Positions 47,612 through 54,407 of a stretch of DNA of 64,000 nucleotides are shown piece after piece. Within the stretch, counting starts at the first letter, position 1, and every line of letters begins with the position of its first letter. Location of the stretch: IMG/VR virus record IMGVR_UViG_3300028800_000086, positions 1-64,000 of that record. One strand, written 5' to 3'. The position numbers were made by a program, and so were the translations under genes. Below the pieces are notes generated by a model. The model searched no databases and had not been told where the DNA came from. It saw only the letters and a program-made list of their open reading frames with translations. The DNA comes from a virus.

Positions 47612-48538
47612 ATGAACACGAACGATCTCAACGACGATCTCTCCGACCTGCTGGGCCTTCCCGCGGGCACCGCGAAGCCGCTTCCGATCGATCCGGGCTT
47701 CGCCCGCATCCGCGACGCGGTTCCCGACTTCACCGAGACGTGCCCGAAGTGCCGCGGTCGCGGTCGCTTCATTTCCTACGCCGGGCGCGACTGCGGTTCT
47801 TGCTTCGGCTGCAAGGGGAAGGGCAAGCTGACGTTCCGGACCGCTCCCGAAGCCCGGGCGAAGGCGAAGGCCGCGCGCGACGCGCTCCCGGGCAAGCGCT
47901 GGGCAGCGTGGACGGAAGCCAACCCTATCGAGGCAGCGTGGCTCGCGGCGAAGATCGCGGATAGCCGGGTGCCGGCCGGCTATCGCGAATTCCTGACGAA
48001 GATGCGCAGCGCCGTCGAGGCGTACGGCGATCTCACGCCGGGCCAGCTAGAAGCCGTCCGCAAGGGCGTGGCCCGGGACGCGTCCTATGCCGAGACGAAG
48101 GCGCAGGCGGCCACCGTATCCAATCCCCGGTCCCAGGAAGTCGACGCGTCGAAGATCGTCGAGGCGATCGCGAAGGGCAAGGCGTCCGGTCTGAAGTGGG
48201 TGTGCCTTCGCTTCGTCGGCGCGGTCATCAGCGAGGCGAAGCGCCATCCCGGAACGCTCTACGTCAAGGGCGACGGCGTCTATCTCGGCAAGATCGCCAA
48301 CGGCGTCTTCTCACCGTCGCGCGACTGCACGCCGGAACAGCAGGCGGCGATCGTCCTGATCGCTTCCGATCCGGCCGCGGCGGCGAAGGTCTACGGCATG
48401 GCGACGAATTCCTGCTGCGTGTGCGGTCGGGAGCTTACCAACGCAGAGAGCGTCACGACCGGCATCGGGCCGATCTGCTCCGGTCGTCTCGGCTTCACGC
48501 CGGGCGGCATCAAGGTCTTCCCCGCGATTGAAGGATAA
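47612..48538 (+). CDS. DnaJ-type zinc finger / DUF6011-like protein
   Basis: Protein of 308 residues. N-terminal C-P-K-C-R-G-R-G ... C-G-S-C-F-G-C-K-G-K-G near residues 44-71 is a DnaJ-like zinc finger. The middle is Ala/Lys-rich and helical. The C-terminal C-C-V-C-G-R-E-L-T-N and G-I-G-P-I-C fit DUF6011, often found in phage nucleic acid-binding proteins. Function not known. ATG follows AGAAAGGATAACCGCT. Confidence 0.65.
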   Translation: MNTNDLNDDLSDLLGLPAGTAKPLPIDPGFARIRDAVPDFTETCPKCRGRGRFISYAGRDCGSCFGCKGKGKLTFRTAPEARAKAKAARDALPGKRWAAWTEANPIEAAWLAAKIADSRVPAGYREFLTKMRSAVEAYGDLTPGQLEAVRKGVARDASYAETKAQAATVSNPRSQEVDASKIVEAIAKGKASGLKWVCLRFVGAVISEAKRHPGTLYVKGDGVYLGKIANGVFSPSRDCTPEQQAAIVLIASDPAAAAKVYGMATNSCCVCGRELTNAESVTTGIGPICSGRLGFTPGGIKVFPAIEG

Positions 48539-48543
48539 CGACC

Positions 48544-48681
48544 GTGAACACAATCTGGAACGCGCTTTCTCATATCGCTCGCGAAAGCGTCCGATACACC
48601 CACTTCCAAATCATCCCCGACGTTCGGCTTGATCCCTTCGGACGGCATTGGACGGTAGACCGCGGAGCGTTCCGCAAATAG
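48544..48681 (+). CDS. 45-residue unknown protein
   Basis: GTG at 48544 follows GAAGGATAACG, the unit's usual ribosome box. Residues: M-N-T-I-W-N-A-L-S-H-I-A-R-E-S and F-G-R-H-W-T-V-D-R. TAG at 48679. Its end forms the first arm of a hairpin series. No family. Confidence 0.45.
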   Translation: MNTIWNALSHIARESVRYTHFQIIPDVRLDPFGRHWTVDRGAFRK

Positions 48682-48748
48682 CCGAAACGCGCTTCGGCGC
48701 GTCTGCCGGATCACCGGCACTGATGAGGCTTGTGGTCCGTTTCGGACC
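48681..48748 (+). promoter_or_regulatory. Three tandem leader hairpins
   Basis: GCCGAA/TTCGGC (48681-48698), TGCCGG/CCGGCA with loop ATCA (48704-48719) and GGTCCG-TTT-CGGACC (48734-48748). All are perfect 6-bp stems. No T-run follows. They end 7 bases before the ribosome box of the next gene. Confidence 0.6.
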
Positions 48749-48770
48749 GACAATAGAAAGGATAACGACT

Positions 48771-49082
48771 ATGAACAACGATCGACGCAAGCGTATCGAC
48801 GCTATCTTGGAAGACTTGGCCAAGTTGACGGCGGCCATCGACGCGCTGCCTGATTCCGGCGACATTTCGTCCGCCATCGAGGAGATCGCGGGCGAGGAAC
48901 GCGAATACTACGACAACATGCACGAGAACCTGCAGGGCGGCGAGCGCGGCGAGATCGCGGAGCAGGCCGCGTCAAACCTGGAAGAAGCGCAAGGCGAGAT
49001 GGATGAACTAGGGGTTTCGGAACTTTCCGACAAGTTGGCGGAAATCGTTGCGAAGCTCGAAGCCGCGCGCGATGGAGGGTGA
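48771..49082 (+). CDS. Acidic coiled-coil protein, common small phage family
   Basis: Protein of 103 residues; AGAAAGGATAACG precedes the ATG. Helical and acidic: I-E-E-I-A-G-E-E-R-E-Y-Y-D-N-M-H-E-N-L-Q. The E-E-x-Y-D-N-M-x-E-N-L-Q motif occurs in many unrelated phages (from memory), but no function has been assigned. Confidence 0.6.
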   Translation: MNNDRRKRIDAILEDLAKLTAAIDALPDSGDISSAIEEIAGEEREYYDNMHENLQGGERGEIAEQAASNLEEAQGEMDELGVSELSDKLAEIVAKLEAARDGG

Positions 49083-49083
49083 G

Positions 49084-49269
49084 ATGACCGAGCACGAAAA
49101 GCTAATGTTGAGGCGGCATCTCTACGCCGCCGCGCGGTACTACGCCGCGACGATCGCGACGCTGCAGGACGCGAACACGATGAGCGGTAACGTCCCGCAA
49201 GCCCTGATCGAAAATCTGCGGGCTTCGCGTATCGATGCCCTCGCGATCGCGGAGAGGCTCAATGGTTAA
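49084..49269 (+). CDS. Small helical protein
   Basis: Protein of 61 residues; GGAGGGTGAG precedes the ATG. Helical with R-H-L-Y-A-A-A-R-Y-Y-A. No family. Overlaps the next ATG by 8 bases. Confidence 0.5.
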   Translation: MTEHEKLMLRRHLYAAARYYAATIATLQDANTMSGNVPQALIENLRASRIDALAIAERLNG

Positions 49270-49984
49270 GGTCGCGAAGAAACTGATGAGCCGGCCGACC
49301 GTCGTCAAGGCGGTCGCGGCCTTCTTAGGAACGACGGTTAAGACGATCGAAGCGACGCAGGCCGCCGCCGTTCCCGAAGAACCGATAATTGTTGTCGACG
49401 GTATCGACATCACCATCCCGAAGTTCCTTCGCCGCACCACGCGACTAACGCCTGTGCAGATTAAGTACCTAACGTCTAAGAACATTCCATGGGCACCGTT
49501 CAAGAAGAAAGGAGAAACCGACATGGCTAAGATCAACACCGTAATCGTTAACCGCGAAGCTCCCGTCGAAGTCAATATGCGCGACGCGAGGGACAACACT
49601 AAGCAGGTTTGCTTCGCCAACATGGACGAATTCGAAGCCTGGTACAACCCGAAGCATCATCACTTCATCGGCGGCCGAACCAGCGAGAAGTATAACCTGA
49701 TCGGCATCGACGTGAAGTCGTTCGACGACGCCACTTCGAAGAAGCCTGCAATATCCCCCGCGAAGCCGGGTGATGAGAAGCCCGCGAAGCCGAGCAACAA
49801 CGCGCGGGGCGGCAAGGCGACCGTTTGGGCGGACGGAAAGGAACACGGATCAGTTCCCGTCGCCTTCACGACGCTTCGTCTTCCGATGAACAAGATGAAG
49901 AAGTTTCGTAGCGCGCTCAAGGCCGCTCGCAAGCTCGACTTCATCGACGGTAAGCGCACCGTCAAGTTCGAGTATCGGCCGTAA
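49262..49984 (+). CDS. Two-part protein with internal start; shares C-domain with histone-like protein
   Basis: Protein of 240 residues from the ATG at 49262. A strong internal site (AAAGGAGAAACCGAC) precedes an in-frame ATG at 49523 (Met88), which could yield a 153-residue product. Residues 1-87 are globular with a basic N-terminus. The C-terminal ~58 residues match the small domain of 46326-46685 (A-D-G-K-E-H-G-S-V, T-L-R-L-P, L-K-A-A-R-K-L). Pro/Lys-rich linker between. Function unknown. Confidence 0.55.
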   Translation: MVKVAKKLMSRPTVVKAVAAFLGTTVKTIEATQAAAVPEEPIIVVDGIDITIPKFLRRTTRLTPVQIKYLTSKNIPWAPFKKKGETDMAKINTVIVNREAPVEVNMRDARDNTKQVCFANMDEFEAWYNPKHHHFIGGRTSEKYNLIGIDVKSFDDATSKKPAISPAKPGDEKPAKPSNNARGGKATVWADGKEHGSVPVAFTTLRLPMNKMKKFRSALKAARKLDFIDGKRTVKFEYRP

Positions 49985-49996
49985 AGGAGAGATGTT

Positions 49997-50182
49997 ATGA
50001 ACGAAGCAGACAAGAAGATCGTCGCTGCGCGAGCCATGCTCGCCGCACTGGTAGTTGTCCAATCATCGGGCGGAAACTCGGCGCGGATCGGTGACAAATA
50101 CGACGACGTGATAATCGCCCGCTCGGCATGGGACGACGTGCTGGCCGCCATCGCCCAAGCCAAGGCCGCAGGCATATCGTGA
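49997..50182 (+). CDS. Small unknown protein
   Basis: Protein of 61 residues; AAAGGAGAGATG-like site before the ATG. Helical Ala-rich with K-Y-D-D-V-I-I-A-R-S-A-W-D-D-V-L. No family recognised. Confidence 0.5.
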   Translation: MNEADKKIVAARAMLAALVVVQSSGGNSARIGDKYDDVIIARSAWDDVLAAIAQAKAAGIS

Positions 50183-50433
50183 AAACGACGATCGACATTA
50201 AGACGCTCGCCGCCCGGTTCATCGACCGGGCGGGTTCCCGCGTCCTCCTTTACGGGAAGGCGCGCGACGAAGCCGCCCTAGAATACTTCATTGGTGCCGC
50301 GACGCTCGCGGAACTCACGGGCCAGAATTCCCTGGCCACTCGTCTCACTAAGGTCTGCGCCCATATGATCGCTGTTCGCGGGTTCGCCGCGGTTCGCGAG
50401 CTAGCGGATGCCGATATCATCGTGGAGGACTAG
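50179..50433 (+). CDS. Small unknown protein
   Basis: Protein of 84 residues. GTG at 50179 overlaps the previous stop (GTGA). Helical with A-A-L-E-Y-F-I-G-A-A-T-L-A-E-L and an acidic end. No family. Confidence 0.5.
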   Translation: MKTTIDIKTLAARFIDRAGSRVLLYGKARDEAALEYFIGAATLAELTGQNSLATRLTKVCAHMIAVRGFAAVRELADADIIVED

Positions 50434-50434
50434 C

Positions 50435-50824
50435 ATGCAACGCGTTCTAGTATGTGGCGGACGCCACTATAACGATCGGGCGAAGGTCTATTCGATCCTC
50501 GATGCCCTATCGCCCGAACCCGCCGACAATCCTGATCCGGGTTGTTGGCTCCCCAAGGACGTGACGATTATCAGCGGAGCTTGCCCGACCGGAGCGGATC
50601 GCATCGCGATCGATTGGGCGATCGTCAACTGGACAGGCCTGGAGGAATACCCGGCCGATCACGCGCTCGACGGTCCTTGGCCCGGCGCGGGTCCGCGCCG
50701 CAACGCGCGGATGCTAGAGAAGTCGCGGCCGACGAAAGGCATCGCCTTCCCGGGCGGACGCGGAACGGCGGACATGGTTCGCCGGCTCAAGGCGGCCGGC
50801 GTTCCCGTCATCGAAGTGAAATAG
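50435..50824 (+). CDS. SLOG-family nucleotide-binding protein (DUF2493/YspA-like)
   Basis: Protein of 129 residues. It opens V-L-V-C-G-G-R-H-Y-N-D, continues I-I-S-G-A-C-P-T-G-A-D-R and E-E-Y-P-A-D-H, and ends G-I-A-F-P-G-G-R-G-T-A-D-M-V. This is the Rossmann-like SLOG/YspA type, thought to bind nucleotides or NAD-derived signals. In phages it is a frequent accessory gene of unknown target. GGAGG lies 8 bases upstream. Confidence 0.78.
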   Translation: MQRVLVCGGRHYNDRAKVYSILDALSPEPADNPDPGCWLPKDVTIISGACPTGADRIAIDWAIVNWTGLEEYPADHALDGPWPGAGPRRNARMLEKSRPTKGIAFPGGRGTADMVRRLKAAGVPVIEVK

Positions 50825-50838
50825 AAAGGAGAACAAAA

Positions 50839-51168
50839 ATGAAAATCGCCAAGCAGTCTCCACTGACCGGAGATTTTAACACCATGGACCTTCCGGTAAC
50901 GCAGGAGCAACTAGACCGTTGGAAGAAGGGCCGCGAGCTTATCCAGAACGTCTTCCCGCATCTCACGAAAGAACAGCGGGAATTCCTAATGACCGGATAC
51001 ACGCCGGCCGATTGGGCGGTGATCTTCCCGCCGCGTTGCGGTAACTGCGAGCATTGGAAGCTCGACGCCGAAGACGACTATCAATGCGCTAACAAGGTGT
51101 CGCTGTTTTTCGGTAAGGTCACCGAGGAAGAAGCGACTTGCGGCGCTTGGACGGAGGAGACGTCATGA
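50839..51168 (+). CDS. Small protein with C-terminal zinc ribbon
   Basis: Protein of 109 residues; AGAAAGGAG before the ATG. N-terminal P-L-T-G-D-F-N-T-M-D-L-P-V-T and L-T-K-E-Q-R-E-F-L are typical of phage minor genes. C-terminus C-G-N-C-E-H-W-K ... C-A-N-K ... C-G-A-W gives four cysteines able to bind zinc. Confidence 0.55.
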   Translation: MKIAKQSPLTGDFNTMDLPVTQEQLDRWKKGRELIQNVFPHLTKEQREFLMTGYTPADWAVIFPPRCGNCEHWKLDAEDDYQCANKVSLFFGKVTEEEATCGAWTEETS

Positions 51169-51392
51169 CGCTCAAGCAACTGCGCTCCGCGCTCGCGGCG
51201 CTCGATACGAAGTATGACGATTGCCGCGTCGTCGTCTGGCTTCCCGGATCGCGCATCGATCTGGGCAGCGCGTTCATGAACGAGGGATTGCTACCCTACG
51301 TTGACGCGCACTTCTTCGAAGCCGAAGGCACCGGAAGCGTCTTCCTCATCGAGGGAAACGTGCGACCGGGCAGCGCTCTTTCGAGCGAGTAG
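51165..51392 (+). CDS. Small unknown protein
   Basis: Protein of 75 residues; ATGA overlap. Alpha/beta: L-R-S-A-L-A-A-L-D-T-K-Y-D-D and V-V-V-W-L-P-G-S. No family. Confidence 0.5.
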   Translation: MTLKQLRSALAALDTKYDDCRVVVWLPGSRIDLGSAFMNEGLLPYVDAHFFEAEGTGSVFLIEGNVRPGSALSSE

Positions 51393-51431
51393 AAACGGGC
51401 ATCGTCCAAGCGTAAAATTTTCGTAGTCCCT

Positions 51432-51447
51432 CCTGCCCTCCGGCAGG
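51432..51447 (+). promoter_or_regulatory. Leader hairpin
   Basis: CCTGCC-CTCC-GGCAGG, 10 bases before the ribosome box at 51457. No T-run. Confidence 0.5.
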
Positions 51448-51471
51448 CGGTCAATCAGAAAGGATAATGTT

Positions 51472-51879
51472 ATGGAAAAGAAGACGGTCAACAGGGTGAC
51501 TCAGGCGCAGCAGGCCGCGGTGTTCATCCTTCTCCACGCGCACTGCCGAAAGGTCGACGGCTTCGCGGTCTACGATCCTGAATGGGATGATCATCGAGTG
51601 CTTGCCGAAGTCAACGCCGCGCATCCCGATGACACGCCGCTGATTCTGTCGAGCGTCGCCTATCGTCGCAGCAACGTCTACGGCCCGATCACGACGACCG
51701 GAAAGCCGTCGTCCACAGTCGAAGTCCGGCTGATGAAGACCGAACGCAATCTGAATGTCCTTCAGTCGAAGGTCGACGCGTTGGTTGATCAGGTCGCCGC
51801 GCTTATCGAGGCGATCAACAACCGGGCGAAGTACGTCGCCCCTCCCGGTCGTCCCGTTTCCGTTCCCCCGTCCGTCTAG
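51472..51879 (+). CDS. Unknown protein with C-terminal coiled coil
   Basis: Protein of 135 residues. ATG after AGAAAGGATAATGTT. First ~80 residues globular (V-Y-D-P-E-W-D-D-H-R-V); then a helix with heptads (L-N-V-L-Q-S-K-V-D-A-L-V-D-Q-V-A-A-L) and a Pro-rich end. It is co-transcribed with the DUF932 gene. No family. Confidence 0.5.
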   Translation: MEKKTVNRVTQAQQAAVFILLHAHCRKVDGFAVYDPEWDDHRVLAEVNAAHPDDTPLILSSVAYRRSNVYGPITTTGKPSSTVEVRLMKTERNLNVLQSKVDALVDQVAALIEAINNRAKYVAPPGRPVSVPPSV

Positions 51880-51895
51880 CAGAAAGGAATACGTC

Positions 51896-52996
51896 ATGTT
51901 GAAAGGTGTTTCGTTGCAGGAGCTTGCTTCGAAGATCGAAGCGAACGCCAAGGCCAAGTTCGACTTCGTCGCGGATACTACGGCAATGAAGATGAAGCTG
52001 ACCGACGACAAGCAGCCTGTCCTCGCCGTTCCGAAGTCGAAGGGTTTCGCGGGCGGGCAGTGGGCGATCCGGCCGCTGGCGCACGATCAGATCGGCGCGC
52101 GGCTCAACATTCCGTCGAAGTATTACGACCGGATGCTGAAGGAACAGCCGGAACTTCTGACGACGAACGTCAACACCTGGTTCGCGAAGAACCCGGAGAA
52201 GCGGATGGTGCGGACGATCCACAACGAGGCTCGCGCCTTCCTGTCGAACCGCTATCAACGTATCGACAACGATCATTACGCCGAGATCGCGCTGCCGATC
52301 CTCTACGAACAGAAGGACGTGAAGGTGGTGTCGTGCGAAATCACCGAACGCCGTCTGTATATTCAGGCGGTATCCCCCTCGCTGGAGGCGAAGATCAACG
52401 GTTCTCGCCGCGTCGGGGATATCGTCCAAGGCGGCGTGATCATCTCCAACTCCGAAGTCGGTTGCGGCGCGGCGAGCGTCGCGGACATGGACTACTTCCT
52501 GGCTTGCCTTAACGGGATGATTTCCGGCAAGGCGTTCCGCACCTACCACGTCGGCAAGAACATCGAAGACAATTCGGCGTTGTGGGCCGACGATACGGTC
52601 GCGGCCGACGATAAGGCCGTGATGCTGAAGCTGCGCGACATGATCCGGGCGGCGTTCGACGGAAAGCGCTTCCGCGAACGCGTCGAGAAGATGGAAGGAC
52701 TGACGCAGATCGAAGTCAGCGGCAATCCGGTATCGGCGGTCGAAGTGCTGTCGCAGCGGATCGGCGCGACCGACGCCGAGGCAGGCTCCATCCTGCGATC
52801 GCTGATCGAAGGCGGCGACCTGAGTGCCTGGGGCATGGTTAACGCCGTAACTGCCCAGGCTCACAAGGCGTCGTCCTACGATCGCGCCGTCGAATTCGAA
52901 GCCGCGGGCGGTTCGCTCCTTGATCTCTCAAGGAGTGAATGGACTGAAGTCCTGGAGAGCGAGAAGCCGCGTCGGCGTCTCCTCAAGGCGGCCTAA
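51896..52996 (+). CDS. DUF932 family protein
   Basis: Protein of 366 residues; AGAAAGGAATACG precedes the ATG. Matches DUF932 (plasmid/phage LGT family): L-N-I-P-S-K-Y-Y-D-R-M, E-A-R-A-F-L-S-N-R-Y-Q-R-I-D-N, V-V-S-C-E-I-T-E-R-R-L-Y-I and G-G-V-I-I-S-N-S-E-V-G. Members are widespread on mobile DNA, with no settled biochemical role. A terminator follows. Confidence 0.8.
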   Translation: MLKGVSLQELASKIEANAKAKFDFVADTTAMKMKLTDDKQPVLAVPKSKGFAGGQWAIRPLAHDQIGARLNIPSKYYDRMLKEQPELLTTNVNTWFAKNPEKRMVRTIHNEARAFLSNRYQRIDNDHYAEIALPILYEQKDVKVVSCEITERRLYIQAVSPSLEAKINGSRRVGDIVQGGVIISNSEVGCGAASVADMDYFLACLNGMISGKAFRTYHVGKNIEDNSALWADDTVAADDKAVMLKLRDMIRAAFDGKRFRERVEKMEGLTQIEVSGNPVSAVEVLSQRIGATDAEAGSILRSLIEGGDLSAWGMVNAVTAQAHKASSYDRAVEFEAAGGSLLDLSRSEWTEVLESEKPRRRLLKAA

Positions 52997-53008
52997 CTCA
53001 ACAAGGGG

Positions 53009-53026
53009 AATTGCCGGGAGGCAATT
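53009..53026 (+). other. Hairpin after the DUF932 gene
   Basis: AATTGCC-GGGA-GGCAATT perfect stem, 13 bases after the stop codon. Confidence 0.5.
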
Positions 53027-53039
53027 GGCCCGCGCGCAG

Positions 53040-53073
53040 GCCCGCAGGGAATTGAAACGCCCTAGCGGGCTTT
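53040..53073 (+). terminator. Terminator before the FAD gene
   Basis: GCCCGCAGGG ... CCCT-A-GCGGGC followed by TTT. One bulged A; short T-run. The ribosome box of the next gene follows directly, so it may also act as leader structure. Confidence 0.6.
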
Positions 53074-53095
53074 CGCGGTGAAAGGATAAACGTCC

Positions 53096-54022
53096 ATGAA
53101 CAATCAACCTGTCCAGATCATCGGTGCCGGCCTAGCCGGCCTTCTCGCGGCCCACGCGTGGCCTAACATCCCGATCATCGAAGAAGCCGCCCGCGACGAT
53201 CTTGTCGGCCACAACGCCCTGCTACGCTTCCGCGGCGACGCCGTATCGCGGTTAACCGGGATACCATTTCGCGAAGTCACTGTGCGTAAGGGCATCTGGT
53301 TCCGGAACGCCTATCAGCCGCCGTCGATCGACATGGCTAACCGATACAGCCGCAAGGTCCTGGGCCGCGTCGTCTCCGATCGTAGCATCTGGAACGTCCA
53401 CGCTGCCCAGCGCTTCATCGCGCCGGAAGACTTCTATGAACGGCTCATCGAATACGCTGGCTCACGTATCAGCTGGGGCGAGAAGTACGACTTCAAGGGC
53501 GCTCCTTCCGTCCCGACGATTAGCACCGCTCCCCTTCCGGTCGTTATCAAGGCGATCATCGGTCACGAACCGAAAGAAGAATTTGCGCGTGCGCCGATTA
53601 TCGTTCAGCGTTACCGAATTCCGCAAGCCGACGTTTTCCAAACGATCTATTTCCCCGACGAAGGTCTGCCGATTTATCGCGCTTCGATCACCGGCGATCT
53701 TCTAATCGTCGAAAGCGTTTTCTCCGCGCAGATCGACGTGACGGATTTACGCGAGCTTGGATCGGCGTTCGGCATGCCCGTTCGAAAAGCCGAGCTTATC
53801 GATACAGTGAGCCAGAAGTACGGCAAGATTATTCCCCTGCCCGATAACGTCCGCAAAGACCTGCTCTTTAAGCTGACGACGCAGAAGGGCATCTATAGCC
53901 TGGGGCGGTTCGCGCAATGGAGAAACATTCTTTTGGATGACGTAGTCGACGACATAGCGGTCATCAAGCGTCTCCTTCAATCCGGATCATCTTACGATGC
54001 CGCCCGGGTTCGGGCCTCTTGA
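53096..54022 (+). CDS. FAD-dependent oxidoreductase-like protein
   Basis: Protein of 308 residues. The start V-Q-I-I-G-A-G-L-A-G-L-L-A-A-H is a complete GxGxxG dinucleotide fold. The C-terminal Y-S-L-G-R-F-A-Q-W-R-N recalls the flavin-contact end of UDP-galactopyranose mutase-like and amine oxidase-like enzymes. Substrate unknown. GAAAGGATAAA precedes the ATG. It may act with the SDR at 57273 in a modification pathway, which is speculation. Confidence 0.65.
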   Translation: MNNQPVQIIGAGLAGLLAAHAWPNIPIIEEAARDDLVGHNALLRFRGDAVSRLTGIPFREVTVRKGIWFRNAYQPPSIDMANRYSRKVLGRVVSDRSIWNVHAAQRFIAPEDFYERLIEYAGSRISWGEKYDFKGAPSVPTISTAPLPVVIKAIIGHEPKEEFARAPIIVQRYRIPQADVFQTIYFPDEGLPIYRASITGDLLIVESVFSAQIDVTDLRELGSAFGMPVRKAELIDTVSQKYGKIIPLPDNVRKDLLFKLTTQKGIYSLGRFAQWRNILLDDVVDDIAVIKRLLQSGSSYDAARVRAS

Positions 54023-54052
54023 CTCGGGCATCTTCCCGGGAGATAAAGCGAA

Positions 54053-54130
54053 CGGTTTCGACGGTAGCGTAGGGCGCGGTTACTTCTTTGGATGAACAAT
54101 ACCGCTTCCGTTCTTTCTCCGTCGAAGCCG
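54053..54130 (+). ncRNA. Structured RNA candidate (Y-RNA-like, no tRNA module)
   Basis: A 78-nt unit closed by a 12-bp stem: CGGTTTCGACGG (54053-54064) with CCGTCGAAGCCG (54119-54130), one G-U pair. An inner stem GCGGT/ACCGC (54076-54080, 54101-54105) follows. It contains GGTAGCGTAG...GGTTACTTC, the motif shared with the downstream Y RNA candidate. No ORF with a ribosome site covers it. Confidence 0.4.
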
Positions 54131-54241
54131 CAGAATTTGTCGGTGGCGTAGTCGTCCGTTGCATCTCTTTTGTAGCAGTGCGGACAGCGATAGTTCCCCG
54201 GCTTCGTGACATGATGGGTGGCGTAGGGTTCGGTTACTTCA
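54063..54241 (+). repeat. Three copies of a 24-base motif at ~77-base spacing
   Basis: Motif GGTRGCGTAGKSKYSSGTTR, followed by CWTC. Copies start at 54063, 54142 and 54217 (steps of 79 and 75). The unequal steps argue against a protein repeat on the plus strand. Confidence 0.6.
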
Positions 54242-54340
54242 GGGAGCGAAAGGCCGCGGGTTCAAATCCCGTCGTCCCGGGCAATCCGGGACGTAGCGCA
54301 GTCCGGTAGCGCGTTCGCAGCAAGTCCGGTCCCGATTTTT
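54213..54340 (+). ncRNA. Y RNA candidate with permuted tRNA-like module (YrlA-like)
   Basis: Outer bulged stem GGG-TT-CGG-TT-ACTT (54226-54239) with AAGT-CCG-GT-CCC (54322-54333). Inside it a tRNA-like fold in permuted order: GCGAA (54246) pairs TTCGC (54314); T arm GCGGG-TTCAAAT-CCCGT (54256-54272); acceptor-like stem CGTCCCGG/CCGGGACG closed by loop GCAAT (54273-54293); D arm GCGC-AGTCCGGTA-GCGC (54296-54312). A T5 run ends it at 54340. Bacterial YrlA RNAs have this design and bind Rsr/Ro60 proteins; the next gene is a TROVE protein. Confidence 0.65.
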
Positions 54341-54369
54341 CCCCCATCATTCACAAGCCGGATCAAGCG

Positions 54370-54391
54370 CATCAGTCAATTCTGACTGATG
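54370..54391 (+). promoter_or_regulatory. Hairpin before the TROVE gene
   Basis: CATCAGTCA-ATTC-TGACTGATG, a perfect 9-bp stem ending at the ribosome site AAGAAAGGA. It could control translation or be an operator. Confidence 0.6.
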
Positions 54392-54407
54392 AAGAAAGGA
54401 AATGATC

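Noticed and set aside
51815-52864. 349-codon minus-strand frame opposite the DUF932 gene
   Set aside because: Antisense of a well-supported family member; low-complexity R/D/V composition and no ribosome site.
54010-54260. Minus-strand zinc-type protein with repeated E-V-T-x-P-Y-A-T peptides
   Set aside because: Two of the three motif copies share a frame and a C-P-H-C pair is present, but the third copy is out of frame, there is no ATG/GTG start or ribosome site, and all neighbouring genes run on the plus strand. A gene remnant cannot be fully excluded.
54217-54320. Normal tRNA gene
   Set aside because: T arm and D arm are present, but the 3' half precedes the 5' half and no anticodon loop with U33 can be formed. 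A YrlA-like permuted module fits better; a two-piece tmRNA was considered but no tag reading frame is seen.
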